From Candidatus Cardinium hertigii (GTDB lineage Bacteria; Bacteroidota; Bacteroidia; Cytophagales; Amoebophilaceae), in assembly GCF_003176915.1 (NCBI RefSeq), contig NZ_CP029619.1, positions 62,001 through 126,000 of the forward strand: a stretch of DNA of 64,000 bases, read 5' to 3'. A program made the translations under genes and the position numbers. Below, piece by piece: positions 17,800 to 27,275 of the stretch (positions are counted from its first letter, which is position 1; each line of letters begins with the position of its first letter). The notes beneath the pieces are model-generated. The model was not told the DNA's origin. It ran no database searches and saw nothing but the letters and a program-made list of their open reading frames with translations.

Positions 17800-18765
17800 A
17801 TGGCAGTATTAGATTTTGAGAAACCTATCATTGAATTAGAAGAAAAGCTTGCTCGTATGCGCGAAGCAGCAAGATTACAAAATGCACCTGAACTGCTAAT
17901 GGCTATTGAAAAGTTAGCCCATGATATTCGGGAGCTACAACAAAAAACTTTCCAAAATTTAACAAGATGGCAACGGGTTCAACTAGCACGCCATCCGGAT
18001 AGACCCCATACACTTGATTATATCGAACAGATTACAGAACACTTTATAGAATTACATGGTGACCGGCTCATGGGAGATGATAAAGCTATGGTAGGAGGAT
18101 TCGCTAAAATAGAGGACCATATAGTCATGCTAATAGGTTGCCAAAAAGGGAGAAACATCAAGGAAAAAAAAAGACACAACTTTGGTATGCCTAATCCAGA
18201 AGGTTACCGCAAAGCGCTGCGCTTAATGCGTCTAGCAGAAAAATTTAATAAACCAATTGTAACATTAATTGATACACCTGGTGCCTATCCAGGGCTGGAG
18301 GCAGAAGAAAGGGGCCAAGGAGAAGCTATCGCTACCACTATTCAAGCGATGTTTTCCCTACGTGTCCCCATCCTATCCATTGTCATTGGTGAAGGCGCAT
18401 CAGGAGGAGCTTTAGCTATTGCAATAGGTGATTGTGTATTGATGCTGGAGCATACTTGGTACTCTGTTATTTCACCAGAATCATGTTCTACTATCCTATG
18501 GAAAAACCGAGATTATAAAGAACAAGCCGCTGAAATTTTACAAGTAACTGCTCATGATATGGTTAATTTTGGTTTGATAGACGGTATTATTAAGGAACCA
18601 GTAGGGGGAGCACATAGGAATTGGTCTATAGCAGCAACCCTACTTAAGGAAAACATCCTACAACATCTTCAACAACTACTCAGTAAACCAATTGATGCGT
18701 TGCTACAAACAAGAAGAGAAAAATTTTGTGCGATGGGTAGCATACGTGATACAACAACGCAATAA
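17800..18765 (+). CDS. accA: Acetyl-CoA carboxylase carboxyltransferase subunit alpha
   Basis: The start at 17800 gives MAVLDFEKPIIELEEKLARM, the normal N-terminus of Bacteroidota AccA; a longer frame from 17749 adds 17 unlikely residues. The 321-residue product has the full carboxyltransferase fold, with GDRLMGDDKAMVGGFAKIED, LIDTPGAYPGLEAEERGQGE and IGEGASGGALAIAIGD forming the acyl-CoA and biotin sites. With AccD (55955-56824) it transfers CO2 from carboxybiotin to acetyl-CoA to make malonyl-CoA for fatty acid synthesis. The gene is unlinked to accD. A degenerate copy of its first ~160 bp lies at 19998-20165. Confidence 0.95.
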   Translation: MAVLDFEKPIIELEEKLARMREAARLQNAPELLMAIEKLAHDIRELQQKTFQNLTRWQRVQLARHPDRPHTLDYIEQITEHFIELHGDRLMGDDKAMVGGFAKIEDHIVMLIGCQKGRNIKEKKRHNFGMPNPEGYRKALRLMRLAEKFNKPIVTLIDTPGAYPGLEAEERGQGEAIATTIQAMFSLRVPILSIVIGEGASGGALAIAIGDCVLMLEHTWYSVISPESCSTILWKNRDYKEQAAEILQVTAHDMVNFGLIDGIIKEPVGGAHRNWSIAATLLKENILQHLQQLLSKPIDALLQTRREKFCAMGSIRDTTTQ

Positions 18766-18828
18766 CCCTACTCTATAATATGTAACCTTAGCACTTATAA
18801 AATAAACTGTTAGATAAGCGAAGAAACA

Positions 18829-19129
18829 ATGGCAGAAACCCAACTACCTGAAGTAGTTGAACAGATACGTCCTTTAAAGCAAGATAAATTGCGATTTATC
18901 TATGATCTTGGCTGCACTTCTGTAAAATGTACTAAACAACATAATAACTGTAAAAACAGATTTTATTTTTCTTGTGCAAGTCAACAGCTATACAAAGCTA
19001 TGGGAAGGTGTTAAAGCTGGAGAATCAGATTTTGATTGTATAGTAGAGCGTAAAGATAAAACGAACAGCCAACCAGTAAATGTGGTATGGCTTTTGATCG
19101 AGGATTATTTAGCTGGAAAGTATCCGTAA
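18829..19129 (+). pseudogene. Small frameshifted gene of unknown family
   Basis: An ATG at 18829 opens a 61-codon frame (MAETQLPEVVEQIRPLKQDK and onward) that ends at 19014. From about 18925 a different frame continues with protein-like sequence, KTDFIFLVQVNSYTKLWEGV and then WLLIEDYLAGKYP, to a stop at 19129. A single frameshift would give a ~100-residue protein. I do not recognise it. Confidence 0.35.
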
Positions 19130-19289
19130 AGTCTACGCTTTAAGATGGTAGATAGAGGCATGTTTAACCAGGAAAATTTGCAGTAAGGTCGATAAGCCAA
19201 AACGCCATCATGTGCTTAGAGAAGTCTGTTAGTCAATTAATTTAATTTCTTGAGTTAACGCCATTGGAAGAACGGATACGTAGGAATTT

Positions 19290-19925
19290 TTAAGGTATCA
19301 ATCCATACGTACCACAGACAAGATTATATAATTCAATACACGTTATATAATTTCCTTCTTTATATTCTTTTTCCATTTGTTCTACTGCTTTTTCTTGATT
19401 CTCTGCATATACTATTTTTTTTAATATTTCCATTGCTTTTTCTCCACTTTCTTTTTTTGCTTCTGCTTCTTTTCTTGCTTCTTCTGCTATTCTTTTTATT
19501 TTTTCTAATTTTTCTTCTGCTATTGCTTTTGCTGTTGGCTTCGGCTTCTTTTGTTGCTTGTTGGCGGATGCCTCATCACAATTCTCTGCTGCCATGTTGC
19601 CTGCTTTTGCTGTTGGCTGCAACTTCTTTTGTTGCTTGTTGGCGGATGCCTCATCACAATTCTCTGCTGCCATGTTGCCTGCTTTTGCTGTTGGCTGCAG
19701 CTTCTTTTGTTGCTTGTTGGCGGATGCTTCATCACAATTCTCTGCTGCCATGTTGCCTGCTTTTGCTGTTGGCTGCAACTTCTTTTTTTGCTTGTTGCTA
19801 GTGGATGCCTCATCACAATTCTCTGCTAGCATTACTGTAGAACAAAACAGTAAGGGTATAATATTTCTTTTAAAATTTAAAATTTCTATTACCCGTCTAT
19901 AAAGTTCTTTTATCAAGCTGCTCAT
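19290..19925 (-). CDS. Exported repeat protein with 26-residue repeats and coiled coil
   Basis: The 211-residue protein begins with a membrane-targeting segment (FKRNIIPLLFCSTVMLA) that is likely cleaved before ENCDEAS. Four copies of AENCDEASANKQQKKLQPTA-KAGNMA follow (residues ~34-135), then a charged helix (EEKLEKIKRIAEEARKEAEA) likely to form a coiled coil, and a short tail with two cysteines. Each repeat carries one Cys. The family is unknown to me. Export, low complexity and repeat expansion suggest a surface or host-directed protein, by inference only. Confidence 0.6.
   Translation of the reverse strand: MSSLIKELYRRVIEILNFKRNIIPLLFCSTVMLAENCDEASTSNKQKKKLQPTAKAGNMAAENCDEASANKQQKKLQPTAKAGNMAAENCDEASANKQQKKLQPTAKAGNMAAENCDEASANKQQKKPKPTAKAIAEEKLEKIKRIAEEARKEAEAKKESGEKAMEILKKIVYAENQEKAVEQMEKEYKEGNYITCIELYNLVCGTYGLIP
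19545..19830. repeat. 78-bp coding tandem repeat, four copies
   Basis: The segment containing GCCTCATCACAATTCTCTGC recurs with a 78-bp period (near 19569, 19647, 19725) and in a diverged copy near 19807. The three inner copies are almost identical. The period is a multiple of three, so copy-number change keeps the frame. Confidence 0.8.
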
Positions 19926-19997
19926 TGTTATTTGGTTTTTAATATGCCGGGTTTAAGTATTACTTTATAAAAATAATTTATTTATACTAAATATAGA

Positions 19998-20165
19998 ATA
20001 GCAGTATTAGATTTTGAGAAACCCATCATTGAATTAGATGGAACGCTCACCCGTATGCGAAACGCAGCAAAATTAAAAAAACGCACCTGAATTACTAATG
20101 GCTATTGAAAAATTAGCACATGACATTAGGAATTACAATATAAACTTTCCAAAATCTAACAAAAA
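19998..20165 (+). pseudogene. Degenerate copy of the accA 5' end
   Basis: The sequence from 19998 aligns with the first ~165 bp of accA (17800 onward), for example GCAGTATTAGATTTTGAGAA and CTAATGGCTATTGAAAA. The start codon is ATA instead of ATG, and single-base insertions and deletions break the frame. Similarity fades after about 20165. It is a non-functional partial duplication lying ~2.2 kb from the source gene in the same orientation. Confidence 0.85.
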
Positions 20166-20239
20166 GAACTAGGCTCATTTGGATGTTATAAAGTTTAGTC
20201 TTCAACCTATACAAGCAAAAGAGCATTAGGAGAAATCAA

Positions 20240-21724
20240 CTAAAATGGTTCATCCAATGCATTTACCTTACTAGAACGCATCACAGTAGTAACGGGTTCT
20301 AATGGCGCAGCAGCAGCTGACATACCCCCATCCACGAATTTCATATACCAGCCTATGAATTGTAAATTTATATGATCTAATGCTCCATTTCGGTGCTTGG
20401 CTATGATAACTTCCGCCAAGCCTTGCGTAGGATTCCCTGATTCATCTTCTGTTAAGCCATAGTATTCTGGCCTATATAAAAACAATACCAGATCTGCATC
20501 TTGTTCAATAGAACCTGACTCACGCAGATCAGAGAGCTGAGGCCGCTTGCTGCCTCCTCGTGTTTCTACTGCCCTACTTAATTGAGAAAGCGCAATAACA
20601 GCAATATCTAGCTCCTTGGCTAAGCTTTTAAGTGCCCGCGAAATAGAAGCAATCTCTTGCTCTCGATTGCTTCCTCCTCTCTTAGCATCCCCAGACATTA
20701 ATTGTAAATAATCAATTACGATCAGTTGAATGTTATGCTTCGTTTTCAATCGCCTACATTTGGTACGCAATTCAAAAATAGAAAGTGCAGGGGTATCATC
20801 TACATAAATAGGTGCATTAGAAAGGGTTGCCGTCTTATGTAACAGCTGCTCCCATTCATGGTCCATAAGCTTGCCTTGTTTAATTTTTTCACTGGAGAGT
20901 TCTGCTTCTGCCGCAATCAATCGATTGACCAACTGTAGGGCACCCATCTCTAAGGAAAAAATAGCCACAGCTATTTGGTGATCTATAGCTGCATTGCGCA
21001 AAGCAGAAAGTACAAAAGCCGTTTTCCCCATACCAGGCCTTGCTGCTATAATAATTAAATCAAATTTCTGCCAGCCAGAAGTAACCCGGTCTAAAGCTGT
21101 AAAACCACTGGGGATACCAGTTAATCCATCTATGCGATTGCGGCGGTGCGATAGATTGTTAAAAGCTTCTACCAATAAAGTACGCATGGCTACATAGCCT
21201 TTCCGTACATGGGCATCAGAAATTTCGAAAAGCGTCTGCTCCGTACGATCCAAAACATTAAATACATCTACCGTAGGATCATAGGCGGATTGCTGCGTTT
21301 TACTGGAAAGAGTAATTAATTTTCTTCGAATGGCATATTCAATAATAGCCCTGGCATGGAACTCAATGTTGGAAGCAGAACTGATTCGTGTAGTGAGGTA
21401 GCTAACATAATAACTCCCTCCTACAGCGGCTAACTTGCCTTCTTTACGCAATTGATTCACTACTGTAAGCATATCTACAGGCTCAGCAGCACTAAAAAGA
21501 TGTAAAATGGCTTTGTAAATTTCTTGATGCGCTTCTTTATAAAAACTATCCGGTTGTAATAAATCTATAACACTGGCTAAAGCTTCTTTCTCTAGCATCA
21601 ATGCACCCAATATACCTTCCTCTAACTCTATGGCATGCGGTGGATACTTGGCATGGGCAGCTAATCCATCCACTGTAGAGCGCAATGGTTGCTCTCTTTC
21701 TACATTCGGTGTATAATTTGTCAT
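20240..21724 (-). CDS. dnaB: Replicative DNA helicase
   Basis: The 494-residue protein has the DnaB layout: an N-terminal primase-interaction domain (HAIELEEGILGALMLEKEAL) and a RecA-like helicase domain. Walker A is RPGMGKTAF (GMGKT at 231-235), Walker B is LIVIDYLQLMSG, and LSQLSRAVETR and DLRESGSIEQDAD are conserved downstream motifs. It unwinds DNA ahead of the replisome as a hexamer. No intein is present. It follows sufE on the same strand after a 61-bp gap. Confidence 0.96.
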   Translation of the reverse strand: MTNYTPNVEREQPLRSTVDGLAAHAKYPPHAIELEEGILGALMLEKEALASVIDLLQPDSFYKEAHQEIYKAILHLFSAAEPVDMLTVVNQLRKEGKLAAVGGSYYVSYLTTRISSASNIEFHARAIIEYAIRRKLITLSSKTQQSAYDPTVDVFNVLDRTEQTLFEISDAHVRKGYVAMRTLLVEAFNNLSHRRNRIDGLTGIPSGFTALDRVTSGWQKFDLIIIAARPGMGKTAFVLSALRNAAIDHQIAVAIFSLEMGALQLVNRLIAAEAELSSEKIKQGKLMDHEWEQLLHKTATLSNAPIYVDDTPALSIFELRTKCRRLKTKHNIQLIVIDYLQLMSGDAKRGGSNREQEIASISRALKSLAKELDIAVIALSQLSRAVETRGGSKRPQLSDLRESGSIEQDADLVLFLYRPEYYGLTEDESGNPTQGLAEVIIAKHRNGALDHINLQFIGWYMKFVDGGMSAAAAPLEPVTTVMRSSKVNALDEPF

Positions 21725-21785
21725 AATACTGAAGCAATGTGTTATTACGCTTAACTAATCGTATAGTTTAACTTACAAGCCCCGC

Positions 21786-22250
21786 TTAACAAGTATGGCA
21801 ACACGGAGCAGTTTGTGCCAACCTAGCTACTGCTTTTAACTTAATTGTCTTAATCATATGTGCTAACCCGCTGCTGCGTTGGAATCCTATAAGGGCATGC
21901 ATGCCAATCGCTTCCATAAAATAAAGCTCAGCGGCTGCAATAGCTTGTCCCGGCTGACCAGAAAGAACTTGAAGCAATAGCGCAATCAATCCCTTCGTAA
22001 TGGCGGTGTTGCTGTCTGCTTGGAAGAAGAGCAATCCTTCACTTTCTCTGTCTACCAGCCATACTTTAGACATGCATCCTTGTACCAAATGGTTTTCTGT
22101 CTTATAGCAAGACGCCATAGTAGGTAAAGCGGTACCAATATCTATCAGATAATCTAGCATAGCTAGCCGGTCATTGCCTAAAGTAGCAAATGCAGCTATG
22201 ATAGCATCTTGCTGTTGATCAATTGCTTTGGAATCTTGTGCCATATACAT
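21786..22250 (-). CDS. sufE: SufE family sulfur acceptor
   Basis: The 154-residue product matches SufE. NHLVQGCMSKVWLVDRE holds the acceptor cysteine that receives persulfide sulfur from SufS, and GLIALLLQVLSGQPGQAI is the conserved helix after it. The C-terminus has an extra cysteine cluster (APCCHTC). It sits 12 bp downstream of sufS and is the last gene of the suf run. Translation may start at the second Met (MAQDSK). Confidence 0.92.
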   Translation of the reverse strand: MYMAQDSKAIDQQQDAIIAAFATLGNDRLAMLDYLIDIGTALPTMASCYKTENHLVQGCMSKVWLVDRESEGLLFFQADSNTAITKGLIALLLQVLSGQPGQAIAAAELYFMEAIGMHALIGFQRSSGLAHMIKTIKLKAVARLAQTAPCCHTC

Positions 22251-22262
22251 AAACTATATAAA

Positions 22263-23498
22263 TCAATATCCTTTTTGTATAATTTTATGCAATGCTTCTA
22301 AAAACAGATCTATTTCTTCAAGGGTATTGTATATGGCAAAAGAGAGGCGTACCACACCTTCTATACCCAACCTATGCATAAGTGGCTGGGTACAGCAATG
22401 CCCTGTACGTACGGCAATTCCTTGTGCATCCAACAATAACCCAACATCTAAATGATGCCTATTGCTTAAATTAAATGCAATAATACCTATCTTTTCAGCA
22501 GCAGTTCCAATCAGCTGTATGCCTGCTATATGGCTTAACCCCTTCAAGGCATGACTTACCAAGGTTGCTTCCTGTTTAGCTAGCTTCGCATACCCTATGC
22601 GAAGCAACCATTCAATGGCTTCGCTAAAGGAAATGATGGAAGCCAGCGGCAGCGTTCCTGCCTCAAATTTATAGGGGGGGGCTTGGTAGGTTACTGTTTC
22701 CAAACGTACTGTATCGACCATACCACCACCTGCTTGATAAGGGGGCATCCTTTCTAGCCATTCCTCTTTGCCATACAAAACGCCCAACCCCGTTAGTCCA
22801 TACATTTTGTGCGCAGAGAAAACAAAAAAATCACAATCCAATGCCGCTACATCAATAGGTAAATGGGCTACTGCTTGCGCCCCATCCACCACAACAATAG
22901 CGCCTTTGGCATGTGCTTGCTCTATAATGGCTTTAATGGGAGTAATGGTCCCTATTGCATTAGATACATAAGTTAATGCTACAATTTTAGTACGCTTGGT
23001 AATCCATTGATCCAACTGGGTTAGGTCCAGCTGCCCCGTATCATCTATAGGGAGCAGCTTTAAAGAGGCATTTTTTCGTTTACAAAGCAGTTGCCAAGGA
23101 ACAAAATTGGAATGATGCTCCAAAACGGAAACCAATACCTCATCCCCTGCACCCAATACCATCTCCCCATAGGTAGCTGCAATTAAGTTAATGCTTGCTG
23201 TAGTACCCGCTGTAAAAACAATAGTAGCTGGCTTAGGGGCATGAAGGAATTTTTGTACGGCAGAACGCGTTGCTTCTAAAGCTGTGGTAGCCTGCGAAGC
23301 TATGGCATACATCCCTCTATGGATGTTTGCATTCTCTTGCTCATAAAAACATTGCGCCTTGCGTATAACCGATAACGGTTTATGGGTCGTAGCTGCATTG
23401 TCCAAATAGACTAAGGCCTTATTACCATAAACACGTTGGCCTAAAATCGGAAATAATTCCCTAATTTGACCTATATCCAAAGCATCCGTAACAACCAT
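22263..23498 (-). CDS. sufS: Cysteine desulfurase SufS
   Basis: The 411-residue PLP enzyme removes sulfur from cysteine for Fe-S cluster assembly. VYLDNAATTHKP is the N-terminal motif, FSAHKMYGLTGLGVLYGK contains the PLP-binding lysine, and AVRTGHCCTQPLMHRLG contains the catalytic cysteine loop typical of SufS (type II). It is followed by sufE and preceded by sufD (47-bp gap) on the same strand. Confidence 0.95.
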   Translation of the reverse strand: MVVTDALDIGQIRELFPILGQRVYGNKALVYLDNAATTHKPLSVIRKAQCFYEQENANIHRGMYAIASQATTALEATRSAVQKFLHAPKPATIVFTAGTTASINLIAATYGEMVLGAGDEVLVSVLEHHSNFVPWQLLCKRKNASLKLLPIDDTGQLDLTQLDQWITKRTKIVALTYVSNAIGTITPIKAIIEQAHAKGAIVVVDGAQAVAHLPIDVAALDCDFFVFSAHKMYGLTGLGVLYGKEEWLERMPPYQAGGGMVDTVRLETVTYQAPPYKFEAGTLPLASIISFSEAIEWLLRIGYAKLAKQEATLVSHALKGLSHIAGIQLIGTAAEKIGIIAFNLSNRHHLDVGLLLDAQGIAVRTGHCCTQPLMHRLGIEGVVRLSFAIYNTLEEIDLFLEALHKIIQKGY

Positions 23499-23545
23499 TC
23501 TGTCAACTGGCTATCTCTACATTCAGTCTAGCCTAGTCTAAGGTA

Positions 23546-24835
23546 CTATAATTTCGCAAGCTTTGCTAGCAATTTAGCGCTTATATACTGTTTCAGTTCA
23601 GCTATAGGAACCGCATCAATGATTTCTTTCCCAAAGGCCTCTAAGAGTATTGTTTTAGCCAAATCAGCATCTATGCCTCGTGATTGCAGGTAAAAAAGCT
23701 GCGTTGGATCTAACGCTCCAGTGGTAGCACCATGCGAACACTTGACATCATCTGCATAAATTTCCAACTGTGGTTTGACGTAATGATGGGCTAATGGAGA
23801 TAAAACAATGGCATTATTGGTTTGATAGGCATTGGTTTGTTGTGCTTCTGGGGTTACATAAATGCTTCCATGAAAAGCAGCTGTAGCCTGTCCGCCTACT
23901 ATTCCTTTGTAATGCTGCTTGCTAAAGCTTTGTGGATAACGATGCGCTATTTGCACACGGTAATCTACTTTTTCCTCTGCCGCAAGACCATAAAGACCAT
24001 AAAGATTAGCGGTAGCATGCTTCCCATTTAATTGTGTAATAAACCGCATACGCAGTTTAACGTTACCCAAGGAAAAAACATAATGGTTCAATGAACTATC
24101 CGCTTTTTGATTGCAATGTAATGTATGTACCTGGTAACAAGGCGTATGCCCCAGCGTATAGTAGGATAACTCAGCGCCTGCCGATAGGAGGACATGGGTT
24201 AAAGCATTGATAAAATGGGCGGTATGGTCGATCACATAATTATGTTCTACTATTGTTACCCGGCTAGATGCGCCTACTTTAAGCAGCAAACGGGGCATTA
24301 TATGGGGAACAGAACCTGTTATAATATTCTGAATAACAATAATATCTTTTAAGTCAACCGTATCATTAATCTTTAAGAAGTAGATTTCTTGGCACAGCAT
24401 ATGATTGAGCAGCACAAACAGATCCTCCTCCGATCCTAAGTCTGCCTGGTAATCGTTTAGCCATGCTTGTTGCTCTTCGGGGGGGAGATCTGCCCACTTC
24501 CACAATTGAACCGCCTGGCCCCTTGCATCAAAATAAGAATCCGCTTGAGAGAAATTTCCATCTATAAACGTTACAATAGCTGCTGCCGTTCCATAGGTTT
24601 CTATAGCTGATAGAGGCATGGATTGTATACAAGAGCCCTGTACCGCATGGCTTACATAGGCCTGTTGGGTTAACTGACGGATAAGATCCTGTAAGAAATT
24701 ATAGTTTTCTTTCTGATTTTCTATAATATTTAGACAACTCAATCTATTGAAAGCAAGCGAGCGTTCTGAATAAAGCGGATCTGTTGGCGTAACTAAAGCA
24801 AAGGCTTCCCCCAGCCAATCTATAAATGTTCCCAT
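23546..24835 (-). CDS. sufD: Fe-S cluster assembly protein SufD
   Basis: The 429-residue protein has the SufB/SufD beta-helix fold. It contains QTNNAIVLSPLAHHYVKPQL, LEIYADDVKCSHGATTGALD and FYLQSRGID, the conserved C-terminal core of SufD. It normally forms the scaffold with SufB and SufC. The N-terminal part is divergent. SufB itself is not encoded in this operon, which is unusual. Confidence 0.9.
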   Translation of the reverse strand: MGTFIDWLGEAFALVTPTDPLYSERSLAFNRLSCLNIIENQKENYNFLQDLIRQLTQQAYVSHAVQGSCIQSMPLSAIETYGTAAAIVTFIDGNFSQADSYFDARGQAVQLWKWADLPPEEQQAWLNDYQADLGSEEDLFVLLNHMLCQEIYFLKINDTVDLKDIIVIQNIITGSVPHIMPRLLLKVGASSRVTIVEHNYVIDHTAHFINALTHVLLSAGAELSYYTLGHTPCYQVHTLHCNQKADSSLNHYVFSLGNVKLRMRFITQLNGKHATANLYGLYGLAAEEKVDYRVQIAHRYPQSFSKQHYKGIVGGQATAAFHGSIYVTPEAQQTNAYQTNNAIVLSPLAHHYVKPQLEIYADDVKCSHGATTGALDPTQLFYLQSRGIDADLAKTILLEAFGKEIIDAVPIAELKQYISAKLLAKLAKL

Positions 24836-24937
24836 AGCATTTAGGCTAATGTAGCCCTTCCATACAAAATAACTTTTCCTCTACTTTTAAAATAAGTCAA
24901 GATCAAACTAAGCGTTCCCATGCGTTATTGTATAAAA

Positions 24938-25684
24938 TTAAGTGGGTTGTACCATCCGTTCATAGCCTTCCTTCTCTAGTTGATGAGCCAGCAAACTATT
25001 GCCAGATTGTATAATTTTCCCCTCGTAGAAAATATGTACAAAATCTGGTATAACATAATTTAACAATCTTTGGTAATGGGTGATTAAGATAATAGCATTG
25101 TTTGCATTGCGCAACTGATTGATACCTTGCGCTACAATCTTTAATGCATCAATGTCCAGACCGGAATCGGTTTCATCCAAGATAGCCAAAGTAGGCTCAA
25201 GCATAGCCATTTGCAGCATCTCATTGCGCTTCTTTTCTCCTCCAGAAAAACCCTCATTGAGTGAACGTTGTACCAATGATGGATCCATCTGTAATAAGGC
25301 CATTTTCTCCTTTAAAAGGGCTAAAAATGAAACCGCATCCAAAGGGGGCAACCCTTTTTGTTTTTTTATTTGATTAATAGCTGTTTTTAAAAAATTTGTT
25401 GTGGTAACACCCGGAATTTCAACTGGATATTGAAAAGCCAGAAAAAGACCCAGCGCAGCCCTGGCTTCTGGTGCCAATGCCAACAAGTCCTGGTTATACA
25501 GCTGCACACTACCTTGTATTACTTTGTATTCTTCTCTACCAGCTAGCACCGCGGCTAAGCTGCTTTTACCCGATCCATTGGGTCCCATAAGGGCATGTAC
25601 CTGACCTGCATTGACCTGAAGATTCACCCCATTCAATATTTTTTTATCCCCTATACATACCTGTAAGCCCTCTATCCTAAGCAT
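24938..25684 (-). CDS. sufC: Fe-S cluster assembly ATPase SufC
   Basis: The 248-residue ABC-type ATPase has Walker A GPNGSGKSS, the SufC-specific NEGFSGGEKKRNEMLQMA signature and Walker B AILDETDSGLDID. It drives conformational change in the SufBCD scaffold. It lies 102 bp upstream of sufD and 43 bp after frr. In most genomes sufB would come immediately before it, but here frr takes that place. Confidence 0.96.
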   Translation of the reverse strand: MLRIEGLQVCIGDKKILNGVNLQVNAGQVHALMGPNGSGKSSLAAVLAGREEYKVIQGSVQLYNQDLLALAPEARAALGLFLAFQYPVEIPGVTTTNFLKTAINQIKKQKGLPPLDAVSFLALLKEKMALLQMDPSLVQRSLNEGFSGGEKKRNEMLQMAMLEPTLAILDETDSGLDIDALKIVAQGINQLRNANNAIILITHYQRLLNYVIPDFVHIFYEGKIIQSGNSLLAHQLEKEGYERMVQPT

Positions 25685-25727
25685 GATTTTGTTGTTTTAT
25701 TTAAATAAACGAAGGCCATCTATCAGA

Positions 25728-26297
25728 TTATATGGATAAAACATCTGTTTCCTTTAAGGCCAATAGATGATTGATTTTATCAATGTATAGGTCTGTTAAT
25801 TCTTGCAATTTTTTTTCTGATCGTTTTAGTTCATTTTCTGATATACCTTCTTTTTGTGCAGCTTTTACAATTTCTTTATAGTCCCGTCGCAGGTTCCGAA
25901 TCACTATTCTACTTTTTTCAGCTTCCACCTTAATAAGCTTTACCAATGCCTTACGTCTCTCTTCTGAGGGGGGGGGTAGCGTAGCCATAATCACGCGCCC
26001 ATCATTTTTAGTAGCAAAACCTAGCTGACTTTCTGTAATAGCCTTTTCTATGAGGGGAATGGCTTGTTGCTCCCATGGTTGAATGGCCAAGGTACGTGCA
26101 TCGGCCGTTTGGATGGAAGCCAGTTGATGCAGTGGGGTAGGATTTCCATAATAAGCCACCAATAAACCTTGGAGCATTGTAGGTACCACACGCCCTACAT
26201 GCAGCTTAACGAAAGCGTCTTGTAGATGGGCGTAGGCCTTATCCATGTCCCGCTTGGCTTCCTCTAAATGCTGTTGCATAATAATCTCCATAAACAA
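25728..26297 (-). CDS. frr: Ribosome recycling factor
   Basis: The product matches RRF in length (~185 residues) and in motifs: AFVKLHVGRVVPTMLQGLLV, ADARTLAIQPWEQQAIPLIE, and PPPSEERRKALVKLIKVEAE. RRF splits the post-termination ribosome with EF-G. Three Met codons crowd the start (26297, 26291 and 26279); any may be used. It precedes sufC on the same strand. Confidence 0.95.
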   Translation of the reverse strand: MFMEIIMQQHLEEAKRDMDKAYAHLQDAFVKLHVGRVVPTMLQGLLVAYYGNPTPLHQLASIQTADARTLAIQPWEQQAIPLIEKAITESQLGFATKNDGRVIMATLPPPSEERRKALVKLIKVEAEKSRIVIRNLRRDYKEIVKAAQKEGISENELKRSEKKLQELTDLYIDKINHLLALKETDVLSI

Positions 26298-26416
26298 TAG
26301 AAAGGTTATATACTAATATAAAAACCACGTAAATATTTGATTCGCTTGCTATTTGCTATCTAATACAATATACCATTTTATCAATGATAGCACCGTACGA
26401 TTCCTATACATTGCTG

Positions 26417-27154
26417 CTATGATTCCATTTCATCGCTTGATGCTTCATCTTCTCTTAGATCTATTATTTCTATGTCTCCGTGTGCCATTGGATCGAATGT
26501 AAAGTAATCGTCTGCTAACGGAAGATTTATAGAAAAATTATCCAATGTACAAATATAGCTTGTTTCATCATTTTGTACTATTTCCCATCCATGAATTTGT
26601 GCAGTAGCCCGATCAATCGCTAAAGTAATATGCTGCCAATCATTATTCGCTATAGGTATTAACTGAACCAAATCTTGGATGCGTGCTTTTTTAGCTAGCG
26701 AAACAATTTGTTCCCCCTTATAAGCAAGGATATAATCTTGCTGGTAACGTCTACAGAGCTCAAGAAAGTTCAAGGCATAATCTGTTTTTTCGTAGGAACT
26801 TATGGTAACCTCTTTTAGGTCTTTATCATACACCCAGATGGTTTCTCCATCTGTTATGGTCTCTTTATGGTTATAGCAGCATCTGGATTGTTCTCCCCGT
26901 ACTGTAATAACCATAGTTGACCGGTATAATTTATCTTCCTCTGGATAACGTATACTCAGGCGATAAACCGCACGAAAATTTTCCAATGTTTGGTAATAAG
27001 CAACCGTTTGTTCTAAAACAGCCAACGCCTTTTCATCCATTGCTTCAGCAGCTGCAAAGGCAACTTTACCCACACAAATCAATTGCAAGAAGAGCAAGAA
27101 GAGAACGAACTGTCCCACTCCCCTCCTACATTTCCCAATAGCAACCGTTAGCAT
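26417..27154 (-). CDS. LolA-like outer-membrane lipoprotein carrier
   Basis: The 245-residue protein has a signal peptide (FVLFLLFLQLICVGKVAFAA) and then the LolA-type half-barrel pattern: LEQTVAYYQTLENFRAVYRL, DGETIWVYDKDLKEVTISSY and YFTFDP near the end. LolA ferries lipoproteins across the periplasm. Several lipoproteins in this window could be clients. The C-terminus is strongly acidic. Bacteroidota LolA-like proteins are diverse, so the exact role is likely but not certain. Confidence 0.78.
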   Translation of the reverse strand: MLTVAIGKCRRGVGQFVLFLLFLQLICVGKVAFAAAEAMDEKALAVLEQTVAYYQTLENFRAVYRLSIRYPEEDKLYRSTMVITVRGEQSRCCYNHKETITDGETIWVYDKDLKEVTISSYEKTDYALNFLELCRRYQQDYILAYKGEQIVSLAKKARIQDLVQLIPIANNDWQHITLAIDRATAQIHGWEIVQNDETSYICTLDNFSINLPLADDYFTFDPMAHGDIEIIDLREDEASSDEMES

Positions 27155-27275
27155 ACCAATAACCTCTCGATAAAAAACTATTCATACAATAATAAATAAA
27201 AAATCATTGGTCACCAGCTATACCCTTCTGGATTTTTAAAATCTGTCGCCTATACGTTACCATTTTATTTATAAT

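Noticed and set aside
19433-19902. Several Leu/Cys/Phe-rich plus-strand frames over the 78-bp repeats
   Set aside because: They are antisense shadows of the 19290-19925 gene; the repeat period keeps all six frames open, and only the minus frame gives a signal peptide and a coiled coil.
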